From contig CAZMXS010000015.1 of NCBI GenBank assembly GCA_964570325.1, positions 1 to 64,000 on the forward strand: 64,000 bases of DNA, read 5' to 3'. Position numbers and translations under genes: made by a program. The stretch is from CAZMXS01 sp964570325. GTDB taxonomy: Bacteria; Verrucomicrobiota; Kiritimatiellia; CAIQIC01; CAZMXS01. Positions 1-8,705 of the stretch are shown here, piece after piece. Under the pieces are notes generated by a model. It had not been told where the DNA came from. It ran no database searches and worked only from the letters and a program-made list of their open reading frames with translations. Numbering within the stretch: the stretch's first letter is position 1; every line of letters starts with the position of its first letter.

Positions 1-1598
1 TCATCGGACGCTGGGAAAAGAATGCGGAACCGGGTGCCCCGCCCGGGTTCGCTGTGGACGATAATCGCCCCTTTGTGGCCGCGGACGATGCCGAGCACAG
101 CCGCCAGGCCGAGCCCGCGGCCGACGAACTTGGTTGTGAAGAAGGGATCAAAAATGCGCGCGCGCGTCTTTTCGTCCATGCCGCAACCGTCGTCGGACAC
201 CTCCAAGCAGACATAGACGCCGGCCGGCAGGTTGTCGTGAATGTCGGCTTCGGCGAAGTAGGCGGCATCCGCTTGCACTCGTGAGGTGCGCAGAACGATC
301 CGGCCCCGGCGGTCGCCGATCGCTTCGGAGGCGTTGGTGATCAGGTTCATGACCACCTGCCGAAGCTGTGCGCTATCGGCCTCGATCGGCGGCAGATTTG
401 GGGCAAATTCATATTGCAAGGTGACTTTCTTCGACACCGATACGGTGAGCAGGTTGCCCATTTCCTCAATAACGCGGTTGAGGTCGTGCCGCTGGACCAG
501 AAAACGGCCGCGGCCGGAATAGGCGAGCATCTGGTTGCTGAGTTCGGAGGCGCGCAGGCTGGCCTTCTTGATGTCCTCCAGGCGCTGGCGCAACGGCGCG
601 CCGACGGGCAGTTCCAACAGGGCCAGGTCGGCGTTGCCGAGGATGCTCACCAGCAGGTTGTTGAAATCGTGCGCGATGCCGCCGGCCAGGATGCCTAGAC
701 TTTCCAGTTTCTGGGAGCGCTGGATCTTCTCCTCCAGCCGCCGCCGCTCTTCTTCGGCGCGCTTGCGGTCGGTCAGGTCAATCCCGACGGCAAAAAAATA
801 GTCCAGTTCGCCGTTTTCCTTGAGGATCGGCCGGCTGCGCCACTCGACGACGCGCTCGCGGCCGTCACGGGTGATGATGGCGCTTTCAGCGGTGGTCGGC
901 TCCTTCAACTCGGTCACCTGGCGCACGACTTGGGCAAAGGATTCACGGTCCGTCGACGGGACGAAGGAACGGATGAAATCCTGGCCGATCACTTCGTCAA
1001 TCGTGCGGCCCAGGGCCGTTAGCATCGCCCCGTTCATCAACAGCACCTTGCCGTCCGGACTGATGGCGACGAAGTAGGCGGGGGAGGCCTGCAGTAAAGT
1101 GTACGCGAACTCCCCCTCCTCGCGGCGTTCCTTCTCGGCGCGAACGCGCTCGGTGACGTCAATCATGACCGACTGCACGGCCGGCCGATTGTCGAAGGTG
1201 ATGCCGGTGGCGTAGCTTTCAACATCAATAAACTGCCCGTCCAGCCGCCGGACGCGCATTGCTAGCGGTCCGACCGGCGGACCACCCCGCAGCAAATCTT
1301 CCGACAAGTCCAGAACGCGCCCCTGGTCGTCTGGCACCAGGAAATCCGCGGTGAGTCGGCCAATGATCTCTTGCGGGCCGGTGGCGCCGAGCATACGCGC
1401 CCCGGCTTCGTTAATGAACGCGATTTGATGATCCACATGCACCGCAACACATACGGGCATGACATTGATCAACTTACGGTAGCGTTCTTCGCTTTCGCGC
1501 AGGCGGCTTTCGACCTGTGCCTTGCCAGAGGGGGCCCGGCCCTTTTTAGGCAATGCTGTGCCTGGCGCGGATGATTCGTTTTCTGGCGATGCGCTCAT
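1..1598 (-). CDS. PAS-domain sensor histidine kinase, C-terminus cut by window edge
   Basis: Translating the minus strand from an ATG at 1598 gives an open frame that runs off the left edge after about 532 codons. There is no signal peptide or membrane segment, so the protein looks cytoplasmic. Two PAS domains (about residues 37-150 and 165-280) are each followed by the usual PAC-type end (DVTERVRAEKE, DLTDRKRAEEE). The H-box reads GGIAHDFNNLL with the phospho-accepting His at about 310, the type found in hybrid kinases. The ATPase domain has an N-box (LITNASEAIGD), a G1 box (DDGCGMDEKTRARIFDPFFTT) and a G2 box (GRGLGLAAVLGIVRGHKG). In this subclass a receiver domain often follows, but it would lie outside the window. 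No partner regulator is visible. The kinase assignment is firm; the input signal is unknown. Confidence 0.93.
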   Translation of the reverse strand, partial: MSASPENESSAPGTALPKKGRAPSGKAQVESRLRESEERYRKLINVMPVCVAVHVDHQIAFINEAGARMLGATGPQEIIGRLTADFLVPDDQGRVLDLSEDLLRGGPPVGPLAMRVRRLDGQFIDVESYATGITFDNRPAVQSVMIDVTERVRAEKERREEGEFAYTLLQASPAYFVAISPDGKVLLMNGAMLTALGRTIDEVIGQDFIRSFVPSTDRESFAQVVRQVTELKEPTTAESAIITRDGRERVVEWRSRPILKENGELDYFFAVGIDLTDRKRAEEERRRLEEKIQRSQKLESLGILAGGIAHDFNNLLVSILGNADLALLELPVGAPLRQRLEDIKKASLRASELSNQMLAYSGRGRFLVQRHDLNRVIEEMGNLLTVSVSKKVTLQYEFAPNLPPIEADSAQLRQVVMNLITNASEAIGDRRGRIVLRTSRVQADAAYFAEADIHDNLPAGVYVCLEVSDDGCGMDEKTRARIFDPFFTTKFVGRGLGLAAVLGIVRGHKGAIIVHSEPGRGTRFRILFPASD

Positions 1599-1929
1599 GG
1601 ATAGGAACAACCTTTATCGTTGAATGGACAAAAAAAAGTTGTGCTTGTCAATATCGGGAAGGGGGGGGCAAACGCGTCTTGGTGCGGGAAATAACGCCGA
1701 GGAAGTTTTACCCGCCGCGCACTGCTGCCGGAGTCAGCCAGAATGAGGAACTTACTGGGAACAACCTGCTTTTTAGACGCGAATTAGTGAAAAGAAGGGA
1801 GAAGCTGGAGTATGTCCAGCCGGCCAACGGCGGGAGGGTTGGCTTTGCTTTGACACCTCCCTTGACTTGCGCGGTTTTTTAGGCGCATATTCGCGCGTTT
1901 CAATTTAACCCCAAAAAGAGGACGCAGAC
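1599..1929. other. Intergenic region between divergent kinase and argC
   Basis: This 331-bp stretch separates two divergently transcribed genes. It holds an A-rich run, a G8 homopolymer at 1661-1668 and the probable argC promoter at its right end. An open frame of about 109 codons crosses it on the plus strand, but it overlaps the kinase start, has no ribosome binding site and looks like nothing known, so I regard it as chance. Confidence 0.6.
1862..1891 (+). promoter_or_regulatory. Probable sigma-70-type promoter of argC
   Basis: A -35 hexamer TTGACT (1862-1867) and a -10-like CATATT (1886-1891) are separated by 18 bp, about 40 bp upstream of the argC start. The argC ribosome binding site AAGAGGA lies at 1916-1922, seven bases before the ATG. 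The -10 is imperfect, so this is a pattern-based call. Confidence 0.5.
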
Positions 1930-2988
1930 ATGATTCGGGCAAAAATCGTTGGCTCAGGTGGGTACGGCGGTGTGGGTATTACAGAACTGTTGCTGCGGCA
2001 TCCGCAGGCGGAAATCGCTTGCCTGGTGGATACGATGGATGTTGGCACGCCGATGAGCGTGCTGTATCCGCACCTGGCGGGATTCTGCGATAGGCCGATC
2101 ATTGCCCCGGACGACCCCCGCGCACAGGAGCCTGCGGACGTGGTTTTCTTCTCGACCCCGGACGGAGTGGGGATGCAATTCGCGCGGGCGGAATTGCAGA
2201 AAGGCGCCCGGGTGATTGATTACAGTGGCGATTTCCGCTTCAACAACACGCAGGATTATGCCGAGTATGCCCGGCGCATTGGCCGCGATCCGGCGCACAA
2301 ATCGCCTGATCTATTGCCGTCCTCGGTATACGGACTGCCGGAACTGCGCCGCCAGGATTACACCCGGAACACCCGGCTGGTCGGCAATCCGGGCTGTTTT
2401 GCGGTCAGTTGCCTGCTGGGCCTTTCGCCGGCGCTCAAATTCCGACTGGTCGCGCTCGACAGTTTGATCTGTGACTGCAAAACGGCCGTTTCGGGCGCGG
2501 GAAAAAAACCGAGTCCGACCTTCCATTATCCCGCGCGCTATGACCAGATGAACGCCTACAAGTTGGCCGGCCATCAGCATGTGATGGAGGTCGAACGTGA
2601 ACTTGGGCGCATCGCCGAAACACCGGTGATGGTGACCTTTACTGCGCAGGTCGTCCCCGCTTGCCGCGGGATCATGTCCTGCCTTTACGGCACATTGGTT
2701 GACGGTATCAGTTCCGCGCAGGTGGCCGAGGCCTACCGTGAGTTTCACCAGGGGAATGCTTTTGTCCGCATCTACGACCGGTCGGCCGCGATCGGCACCG
2801 TCCATGTGCGCGGCACCAATTATTGCAACCTGATTGTGGATGTGGACGAGCGCACCCGGCGGCTGCGCGTCGTTTCTCATATTGACAACCTGATGAAAGG
2901 TCAGGCCGGCAACGCCCTCCAAAACATGAATATCCTGTTCGGGCTGCCGGAGACGACTGGCCTCGACCGCGCGGGTCAGTATCCATAG
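1930..2988 (+). CDS. argC: N-acetyl-gamma-glutamyl-phosphate reductase
   Basis: Third step of arginine biosynthesis: NADPH-dependent reduction of N-acetylglutamyl-5-phosphate to the semialdehyde in the cytoplasm. The 352-residue length is normal for the family. The nucleotide-binding loop GSGGYGG sits at residues 8-14, the SGDFR motif at 99-103, and the catalytic Cys is C156 in VGNPGC. The ATG is preceded by AAGAGGA at 7-base spacing and by a recognisable promoter. No other arginine gene is nearby, so argC appears to be a single-gene unit; the next gene, a Mur ligase, follows after a 65-bp gap filled by a heptamer array. The family call is secure. Confidence 0.96.
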   Translation: MIRAKIVGSGGYGGVGITELLLRHPQAEIACLVDTMDVGTPMSVLYPHLAGFCDRPIIAPDDPRAQEPADVVFFSTPDGVGMQFARAELQKGARVIDYSGDFRFNNTQDYAEYARRIGRDPAHKSPDLLPSSVYGLPELRRQDYTRNTRLVGNPGCFAVSCLLGLSPALKFRLVALDSLICDCKTAVSGAGKKPSPTFHYPARYDQMNAYKLAGHQHVMEVERELGRIAETPVMVTFTAQVVPACRGIMSCLYGTLVDGISSAQVAEAYREFHQGNAFVRIYDRSAAIGTVHVRGTNYCNLIVDVDERTRRLRVVSHIDNLMKGQAGNALQNMNILFGLPETTGLDRAGQYP

Positions 2989-2994
2989 CGAATC

Positions 2995-3043
2995 GTGAAC
3001 GGTGAATGGTGCAGGGTGAAACCTGAAGCCCGAAACCTGAAGG
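2995..3043 (+). repeat. Degenerate heptanucleotide array, 7 units
   Basis: Seven back-to-back 7-mers fill the gap between argC and the Mur ligase: GTGAACG, GTGAATG, GTGCAGG, GTGAAAC, CTGAAGC, CCGAAAC, CTGAAGG. The 7-bp register is exact with no insertions while the bases drift. Similar arrays occur at 4421, 29843, 33657, 58764 and 58911. They recall the short tandemly repeated heptanucleotides of cyanobacteria but with different units. Confidence 0.8.
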
Positions 3044-3053
3044 CGGGGCGGGT

Positions 3054-4439
3054 GTGACGGTTGAGCGGTCCAAGCGATTCCATCTGGCCGGTGTGGCCGG
3101 GGTTGGGATGAGCGCGCTGGCGCAAGCGCTGCAAGCAGCCGGTTATGCGGTTAGTGGATCCGATCGGTTTATGGACCAAGGGCGCGGTCTGCCGGTGCTT
3201 GATCAGTTGCGGGGTGGGGGAATTTCGCTGACCCCGCAAGATGGTTCCGCGATCACGGCAGAATTGGATGGTCTGGTGGTCAGCACGGCGATCGAAGAAA
3301 CCAATCCAGAGGTTTGCCATGCGCGTGAACTGGGGGTTCCGATCATTCACCGGGCGGAGATGCTGGCGCGTCTGGGCGTGGGAAAACGCTGCGTCGCGGT
3401 GACCGGCACCGCCGGAAAGACCACGGTGACCGGCATGATCGGCTGGTTTATGGAGCAGGCGGGTCTGGATCCTACCGTGGTCAATGGCGGCGCGGTGGTC
3501 AATTGGCAAGGGCTGGAGCGGGTGGGTAATTTCCGCGCCGGCCGCTCGGCATGGTGGGTGATCGAGGCGGATGAGAGCGACCGCTCGTTGCTGCAGTTTG
3601 CGCCGGATTGGGCCGTCATCACCAACATTTCCAAGGACCATTTTGAACTGGCCGAGGTCCAGGACTTGTTCCGCCGTTTTGCCGCCCAGGTTAAGACCGG
3701 GATCGTTTGCGGCCCGGGCGTGCGCGATTGTATTGCTCCGGCGGTTACCGGACGCGCGACCACGCGCTTGATCGAAAGCGCGGGTGATCTCTTGCCGGCG
3801 GGGCTCTTCACGCGGTTTGAGTATCACGGGGCGGTATTCGATGTGCCGCTGGCGGGTGCGCATAACGCCGTCAATGCGCTTGCGGCGGTAATGCTGGGCG
3901 AGGCCATCGGCATTGGTTTGGAATCTATGCGGGTCGCCTTGTCGGCATTCCGTGGGATTCAACGGCGCCTGGAACATGTCGGCTTCTGCTGCGGCGCTGC
4001 GGTGATAGACGATTATGCGCATAATCCGGCCAAAATCGCGGCGGCTTGGGCCGCTATCCGGCCGGGCGCGAGCCGGGTGCTTGGGGTTTGGCGTCCGCAT
4101 GGTTTTGGGCCGTTGAAAGCCATGCAGACGGAGTTGGCGGATGCGTTTTCCCGATCAGTCAGGGCGGATGATCGAGTTTATATTTTGCCGGTTTTCTACG
4201 CCGGAGGTACGGCGGATGCGTCCTTTAACGCGGAGGATTTTGTAAGCCTGCTGGTCGCGCGTGGAATTCCGGCTGGTTATGCTCCTTCGTATGATTGGCT
4301 GCGCGAGCGTATGACGAGGGAAGCCGGTCCGGATGCGGCCATTCTGATCATGGGCGCGCGGGATCCGGATTTGCCGCTGTTTGCGCGGTGGTTGGCGGGC
4401 GTGGGTGGTGAGGAGCGCCCGGTAGTCAGTAAGCCGTGA
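3054..4439 (+). CDS. MurC/Mpl-like Mur ligase with altered motifs
   Basis: A 461-residue three-domain Mur ligase. The N-terminal GVAGVGMSALAQAL and SGSD segments are the MurC/Mpl-type UDP-binding fold, EADESDRSLL (171-180) and the GIQRRLE segment near 300 are MurC/Mpl hallmarks, and HNAVNALAA (270-278) is the usual Asn-rich motif. Two positions differ from classical MurC/Mpl: the P-loop reads GTAGKTT (118-124) rather than GTHGKTT, and the late motif reads DDYAHNP rather than the usual HHP. The later segment WRPHGFGPL is also not the standard MurC or Mpl form. The GTG start at 3054 is the first usable start; no strong ribosome binding site is visible. It could add L-Ala to UDP-MurNAc (the dcw cluster here shows no murC), recycle murein peptide like Mpl, or act on another UDP-sugar. 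Confidence 0.85.
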   Translation: MTVERSKRFHLAGVAGVGMSALAQALQAAGYAVSGSDRFMDQGRGLPVLDQLRGGGISLTPQDGSAITAELDGLVVSTAIEETNPEVCHARELGVPIIHRAEMLARLGVGKRCVAVTGTAGKTTVTGMIGWFMEQAGLDPTVVNGGAVVNWQGLERVGNFRAGRSAWWVIEADESDRSLLQFAPDWAVITNISKDHFELAEVQDLFRRFAAQVKTGIVCGPGVRDCIAPAVTGRATTRLIESAGDLLPAGLFTRFEYHGAVFDVPLAGAHNAVNALAAVMLGEAIGIGLESMRVALSAFRGIQRRLEHVGFCCGAAVIDDYAHNPAKIAAAWAAIRPGASRVLGVWRPHGFGPLKAMQTELADAFSRSVRADDRVYILPVFYAGGTADASFNAEDFVSLLVARGIPAGYAPSYDWLRERMTREAGPDAAILIMGARDPDLPLFARWLAGVGGEERPVVSKP

Positions 4440-4455
4440 TCGGTAATTAGCAAGC
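4421..4455 (+). repeat. Degenerate heptanucleotide array, 5 units, overlapping a gene end
   Basis: Units GGTAGTC, AGTAAGC, CGTGATC, GGTAATT and AGCAAGC follow each other in exact 7-bp register. The first 19 bases encode the last residues and stop codon of the Mur ligase (end 4439), so the array has supplied or invaded the gene's 3' end. A shorter two-unit piece (AGTGAAC, CGTGATG) lies at 4645-4658. Confidence 0.75.
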
Positions 4456-4665
4456 ACAGCGGGGTGGCTGAATTGCATTAATGTCACTCTGGGTGGATAT
4501 GGGAAGAGATAGTTGGTATCCGGAGGCCCCGTCTGCGGAGGGGATGAAGAATCTGATTTTGGGCAGGGAAAGTTAATCAGAGATTTTTCAGCCGCCAGTT
4601 GCAGTCCGGCGGTTTCGGAATGACGGAAGAACGTGTCTCAAGCCAGTGAACCGTGATGGCAGAGA

Positions 4666-4911
4666 ATGGACTTTATCGAAATAGCCCGCTTCAATTCACG
4701 TCTGGAAGCGGAGACAATCGGGCATGCTCTGGATCAATATGGCATCCCGTTCATCGTTAAGAGCGAGAACGTGGGGGTCTTTGGGCCGGGGGCCGAAGGA
4801 CCCAATTTGTGGGGCGCAACCTTGTGGGTGCCTGAAGACAAAGCCAACGAAGTAGCGCAATTACTGAATTGCGTTGTCCGTCCGTTGGAAAACAACCCAC
4901 CCCCCACGTGA
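4666..4911 (+). CDS. DUF2007-like small protein (putative signal-transducing)
   Basis: An 81-residue soluble protein matching the DUF2007 pattern: an N-terminal beta-strand and helix reading RFNSRLEAETIGHALDQYGI, a middle segment with FIVKSENVG, and the late WVPEDKANEVAQLL helix. Members are small alpha/beta proteins often annotated as putative signal-transducing or PII-like; no reaction is known. It stands alone, with 225 bp upstream including two heptamer units. The ribosome binding site is weak (GGCAGAGA). Confidence 0.75.
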   Translation: MDFIEIARFNSRLEAETIGHALDQYGIPFIVKSENVGVFGPGAEGPNLWGATLWVPEDKANEVAQLLNCVVRPLENNPPPT

Positions 4912-4954
4912 TGCCAGCGTTGGGGGCGGCCGAATGAGGGAAGTTTCCCGCCAA

Positions 4955-5089
4955 TTACTGAGATTTGCTTAACAACTGGTCAATTTTCTTGCTGAGCTTG
5001 CTTACCTGCATCTGCAATCCGAGGATGATGGCCAGCAGGAACACAAACGTCAACGCGTTGAAGAAAATACCAAATGCGTCAGTTGACAC
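4955..5089 (-). CDS. 44-residue single-pass membrane protein
   Basis: A very short gene read from a GTG at 5089, supported by a near-perfect ribosome binding site (AAGGAGGT on the minus strand, 5095-5102) five bases upstream. The product has a short acidic start, a hydrophobic helix (FVFLLAIILGLQM) and a basic heptad-like tail (VSKLSKKIDQLLSK) that could form a short coiled coil. It is the last gene of the leftward operon, 78 bp after the DUF1844 gene. I do not recognise a family. The strong ribosome binding site and clear membrane topology make it likely real. Confidence 0.65.
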   Translation of the reverse strand: MSTDAFGIFFNALTFVFLLAIILGLQMQVSKLSKKIDQLLSKSQ

Positions 5090-5167
5090 GGCCTACCTCC
5101 TTGATTGGTTGCCCCTTACGCTGAATTAACGCTAGCAAACCGGGCGGAAAAGATAAAGCGGTATTTT

Positions 5168-5581
5168 TTAGTAGGATTTATGGAACTTCGGCTGTTTCTC
5201 GTCCGTCTTGGCCCCATGCTCAATTTCGGGTGCCGGCGCGCCGGTGCCGGCCGTTGGTCCGGTTGTTTCTGCTGCGGTTGGTTCCGCCGCCGGAGCGCCG
5301 CCGGACTTTTCCGTCTCCACAAAGTTGAGTTGCAGGGTTGAGAGGATGTTGCGCAGGAAGCGCGTTTCCTCCGGAGAAAGGTTGCCCTTGGTTTTGTTTT
5401 CCAGCATGGCCAGCATGTCAATTGTGGCGGCGGCGGCTTCCAAGTTGACCTGGGCTTTGCCGGTGGCGCGGTTGACCAGCTTGCCGAGATGGAACATGGC
5501 CGATTCGGCCAGCGATTGGATCAGGTTTAGAAATAGTGCAGTGTCGAGTTCGTTAGGATTCAGTTCGTTTTTTTCAGTCAT
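5168..5581 (-). CDS. DUF1844 domain protein
   Basis: A 137-residue protein starting at ATG 5581. The first 90 residues match DUF1844: LDTALFLNLIQSLAESAMFHLG, then KAQVNLEAAAATIDMLAMLENKTKGNL and ETRFLRNILSTLQLNFVE. The tail (about 92-137) is low-complexity, rich in Ala, Pro, Thr and Glu, and looks disordered. The function of DUF1844 proteins is unknown. The start codon overlaps the end of the upstream M16 peptidase gene by 8 bp, so the two are probably translationally coupled. Confidence 0.88.
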   Translation of the reverse strand: MTEKNELNPNELDTALFLNLIQSLAESAMFHLGKLVNRATGKAQVNLEAAAATIDMLAMLENKTKGNLSPEETRFLRNILSTLQLNFVETEKSGGAPAAEPTAAETTGPTAGTGAPAPEIEHGAKTDEKQPKFHKSY

Positions 5582-8228
5582 GGTTCTCTGGCTCCTCCCC
5601 TGGTTTCGTTCTTTCCTCAGGTAGAACAATCGAGATGGCTTGGCGGTCGGGCCGGAAAATCGAGGCGGCCGCCGCCTGAATATCCTGCGGGGTAAGCGCT
5701 TGGACGCGCTCCGGCGCATCGAGGCTGTGCCGGTAGCCCAGTCCATACAGCTCGTCCAACGCGCAGGTTTGGGCGAGTCCGGCGTTATTTTGCCAACTGG
5801 CCTGATGGTCGGCCAGAATTTGCGCCCGGGCCCGGCTGAATTCCTGCGTAGTGAGCCCTTGGGCGGTGATCCGGGCCAATTGCTCATCCATCAGTTTTTC
5901 GACTTCGCCCGCCGTATTTTCGCGCGCCGCCGCGTATAGCGCGAAAAGACCCGGCTGCAGGCCGGGACGCTGGATGGCCCCAATGGCGTACACCAAGCCG
6001 CGCCTTTCGCGCGCTTCCTGTGCCAGCTCCGATGACAGCCCGCTGAGCGAGTTTTCAATCATGCCTAACGCATCCATCCGCGGGTCGCGCAGGTCAACGC
6101 CCGGATATCCCGAGAGGATGACTGTTTGTTCGCGCGGTTCGCGTTGCTTGATGCGGGCGGGCAGGCGGGGCTGGGGGAGCGGCCCGGTATATGTGGCCAT
6201 TTCGCCTTCGGGTAGATTGCTGTAGTATCGCTCCACCAGCGCCAGCGCCTCCTCGGCATTCATATCGCCAAATACAGCGAGGACCAGGTTGCTGCGATTG
6301 ACATGACGACGGTGGTATGCCAGCAGGTCATCGCGGGTCAGCGCGTTGACGGTGTTCGCGGCGCCCTGCGTTGTCCAGCGGTAGGGATGGTTGGGAAACA
6401 GCGTGTTACGCAACGCTTCGTCGGCGATGAAGAAAGGCTGCTCGCGTTGTTGCCGGATGGACGCCAGTTGAATGGCGCGTTGTTTTTCGATTTCGTCCGG
6501 TGGGAAGATGGGGTTGAACAGGCAGTCCGCCATAAGTTCGGCGAAGGTTTCCCGATCCTGCGTGAGACATGAAACCTGGAGCCCGAAACTATTGCGGCCG
6601 CAGAACGGCGCCAGCGAGCCGCCCAGCCGTTCCGCCAGTTCCGCGATCGCCTCCGCTGAACGGGTGCGGGTGCCGCGGGTCAGCAGGTCGGCCAGCAGTT
6701 GCGTAATGCCATTATTGGTCGCGGTTTCGCTCAACAGTCCGCCGCGCAAGGCCGCGCAGATGTAAACGAACGGCAAGCGCCGATCCTCGCGGACGATCAA
6801 CGGCACACCATTTGATAGCGCGCGCCGCTCGACCTTGAATTCCAAGGCTTCAGCCCGGTTGACTGTTCCGGTGTCCGTCCCGGCCGGTGCGAGGATCACG
6901 AGTGTCCGGCTATCAGGCCGCAGGTACTGGGCGGCCACGCGGCGCAGGTCGGCGGCGTTAATTTTCTGGACCGCAGCCAGGTAACGTTCCGAAAAGAGCG
7001 GATCACCCGCGTAAAATTCGCCGGATGCATAACTGGACGCCTGCCCATCCATCGCCTGAAGGCTGGACAACTCGGCTACCAGCACGCCCCGCCGGGCTTT
7101 CTCGATCTCCGCCTGGGTGAAGTCGTTGGTGGCCCAACCTGCGACCAATTCGTCCAGCGCCGCGAGCAGCTCCGCTTCGCGGTTCGGTTCGAACTGGGCG
7201 CTGATGCCGAACAGGCCGGGATCCTTGGGCGTGGATGACCAGGCGTCCACGTTAAAGGCCAGCCGCCGGTTTTCCTTGATCTCCTGCGCGAGCCGCGAAC
7301 TGCGCCCATCGCCGACGATCGCCGCCAGCACGTCCAACGCCGGCGCGTCCGGATGGTCCAACGCGACCGTGTGCCAGGCGAGATGCAGGCGGGAAATCTC
7401 GTATGGCCCGGTCTGGCGATACCGGCGCGGGGCGATCTGCTTGGGCTCGGCCGGCAAGCTGACCGGCGGGCGGGGCCGGCGCTGGAACCCGGCGAAGGCC
7501 CGGGCCAGATAATCGCGTACCTCCGCCGCGTCAATATCGCCCACCACCACGGCGATCATGTTGTCCGGCACGTAATTATCGTGAAAATAGGCCAGCAGAT
7601 TGGTGCGGCTCATTTGGCGAAAGACGTCCTCGTAGCCGATGACCGGATGCCGATAGGGGTGCACGCGATAGGCGGTGGACCAAAGCATCTGGCCGAGCAC
7701 CCGGTTGGGGTCATCGCGATGCATGGCGAACTCTCGCAGAATCACGTCGCGCTCGCGCTCCCATTCGTCGGCGGGGAAGGTTGCGTTCATCAGCGCGTCG
7801 GCCAGCATGTCCACGCCCGTCCGCCAGTTGGTGGCGGGCAGCGTGCAATGAAAAACCGTGCGATCAGTCGCCGTGTAGGCGTTGATGTCGCCGCCGGCGT
7901 CGCTGATCCGGCGGGCCAGTTCGCCGGGCCCGAGGTTGGTCGTGCCCTTGAAAATCATGTGCTCGACGAAATGGGAGAGCCCGCCGCCCATGTAGGGGCC
8001 CTCGTAGATTGAGCCGCTGCCAACCCAGAGTTGGATGGCCGCCATCGGGGCCGCAGAATCTTCCTTGATCAAAACCACCATGCCGTTGTCGAGGACTGAC
8101 CGTTGCAGCCGTGCGTTATTGGACTGCAATACGGCCAGGGGATCGGCTGGCGCGGCGTCGGCGCGGACTTTCGGGGCGGCCAGCAGCGCCAGACCGACCG
8201 CGAGCGAAACAAGCCAGGGGCAACGCAT
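5574..8228 (-). CDS. M16 family zinc metallopeptidase, two-domain fusion
   Basis: An 884-residue exported protein with an N-terminal signal peptide (about 1-23). Two M16 modules are fused. The N-terminal half carries the inverted zinc motif HFVEH at 86-90 and a third ligand candidate Glu at about 166 (VILREF). The C-terminal half starts near residue 450 (SNGVPLIVREDRRLPFVY) and lacks the HxxEH motif (NGITQLLADLLTRGT), so it is the inactive partner. This active-inactive arrangement is normal for clamshell M16 peptidases that degrade peptides in the periplasm. The gene begins 2 bp after the Minf_1886 gene and overlaps the DUF1844 gene, so it sits mid-operon. The protease family call is secure; substrates are not predictable. 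Confidence 0.94.
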   Translation of the reverse strand: MRCPWLVSLAVGLALLAAPKVRADAAPADPLAVLQSNNARLQRSVLDNGMVVLIKEDSAAPMAAIQLWVGSGSIYEGPYMGGGLSHFVEHMIFKGTTNLGPGELARRISDAGGDINAYTATDRTVFHCTLPATNWRTGVDMLADALMNATFPADEWERERDVILREFAMHRDDPNRVLGQMLWSTAYRVHPYRHPVIGYEDVFRQMSRTNLLAYFHDNYVPDNMIAVVVGDIDAAEVRDYLARAFAGFQRRPRPPVSLPAEPKQIAPRRYRQTGPYEISRLHLAWHTVALDHPDAPALDVLAAIVGDGRSSRLAQEIKENRRLAFNVDAWSSTPKDPGLFGISAQFEPNREAELLAALDELVAGWATNDFTQAEIEKARRGVLVAELSSLQAMDGQASSYASGEFYAGDPLFSERYLAAVQKINAADLRRVAAQYLRPDSRTLVILAPAGTDTGTVNRAEALEFKVERRALSNGVPLIVREDRRLPFVYICAALRGGLLSETATNNGITQLLADLLTRGTRTRSAEAIAELAERLGGSLAPFCGRNSFGLQVSCLTQDRETFAELMADCLFNPIFPPDEIEKQRAIQLASIRQQREQPFFIADEALRNTLFPNHPYRWTTQGAANTVNALTRDDLLAYHRRHVNRSNLVLAVFGDMNAEEALALVERYYSNLPEGEMATYTGPLPQPRLPARIKQREPREQTVILSGYPGVDLRDPRMDALGMIENSLSGLSSELAQEARERRGLVYAIGAIQRPGLQPGLFALYAAARENTAGEVEKLMDEQLARITAQGLTTQEFSRARAQILADHQASWQNNAGLAQTCALDELYGLGYRHSLDAPERVQALTPQDIQAAAASIFRPDRQAISIVLPEERTKPGEEPENHD

Positions 8229-8230
8229 GA

Positions 8231-8659
8231 TTAATTCCCTTTGGGTGGTGCAGCCGGGCGCCCCGCCGCGGCGCGGCCGGTCGGTCGGAACGGTTGCAGG
8301 AACGCCTCAGTGAAATCATAGCCGCCGGCAAAATCCTCGAGTTTGTCCTGGTCGGTCTTGCCGAGGATCCCCTTGTTGACCAGGTTGAAGACGATCACGC
8401 CAAAATCCGCGCAGCACCGGACGCCCCACTTGGCCAGCACGGTAATGGCCATGGGTCCATATTCCTGAAGCGCGTACTGGCGGATGCCTTCCAGTAGTTC
8501 GGGGCCGGATACGTGCCGGCCCTGGCCTTTTGGCGGCTTTTCCAGCAGCTTGATGGTGAAATCGAGCGCCTCGCGAACGAAATAGTAGGCTTGCTCGTCG
8601 TAGCGCCGGTCCTCCTTAAGAATCTGTTCCAGCGCCTGGCTAAAGGTGAGTTTTCTCAT
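8231..8659 (-). CDS. Minf_1886 family conserved hypothetical protein
   Basis: A 142-residue soluble protein resembling the planctomycete/verrucomicrobial conserved family represented by Minf_1886. Visible features are the opening SFSQAL-like helix (LTFSQALEQILKEDRRYDEQ), YYFVREALDFTIKLL, the central SGPELLEGIRQYALQEYGPM segment and the cysteine-containing WGVRCCADFGVIVFNLV stretch. The tail is Pro/Ala rich. No reaction is known. It is transcribed leftward between the HIT protein and the M16 peptidase, and its presence is one of the better phylogenetic pointers in the window. Confidence 0.85.
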   Translation of the reverse strand: MRKLTFSQALEQILKEDRRYDEQAYYFVREALDFTIKLLEKPPKGQGRHVSGPELLEGIRQYALQEYGPMAITVLAKWGVRCCADFGVIVFNLVNKGILGKTDQDKLEDFAGGYDFTEAFLQPFRPTGRAAAGRPAAPPKGN

Positions 8660-8705
8660 ATCACTTCCGTCTTAATTATTGGCGATCGGCCGGCGCATGG
8701 CGTGT

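Noticed and set aside
1553..1882. Open frame of 109 codons upstream of argC
   Set aside because: It overlaps the start of the divergent kinase and the argC promoter, has no ribosome binding site and its product shows no recognisable features.
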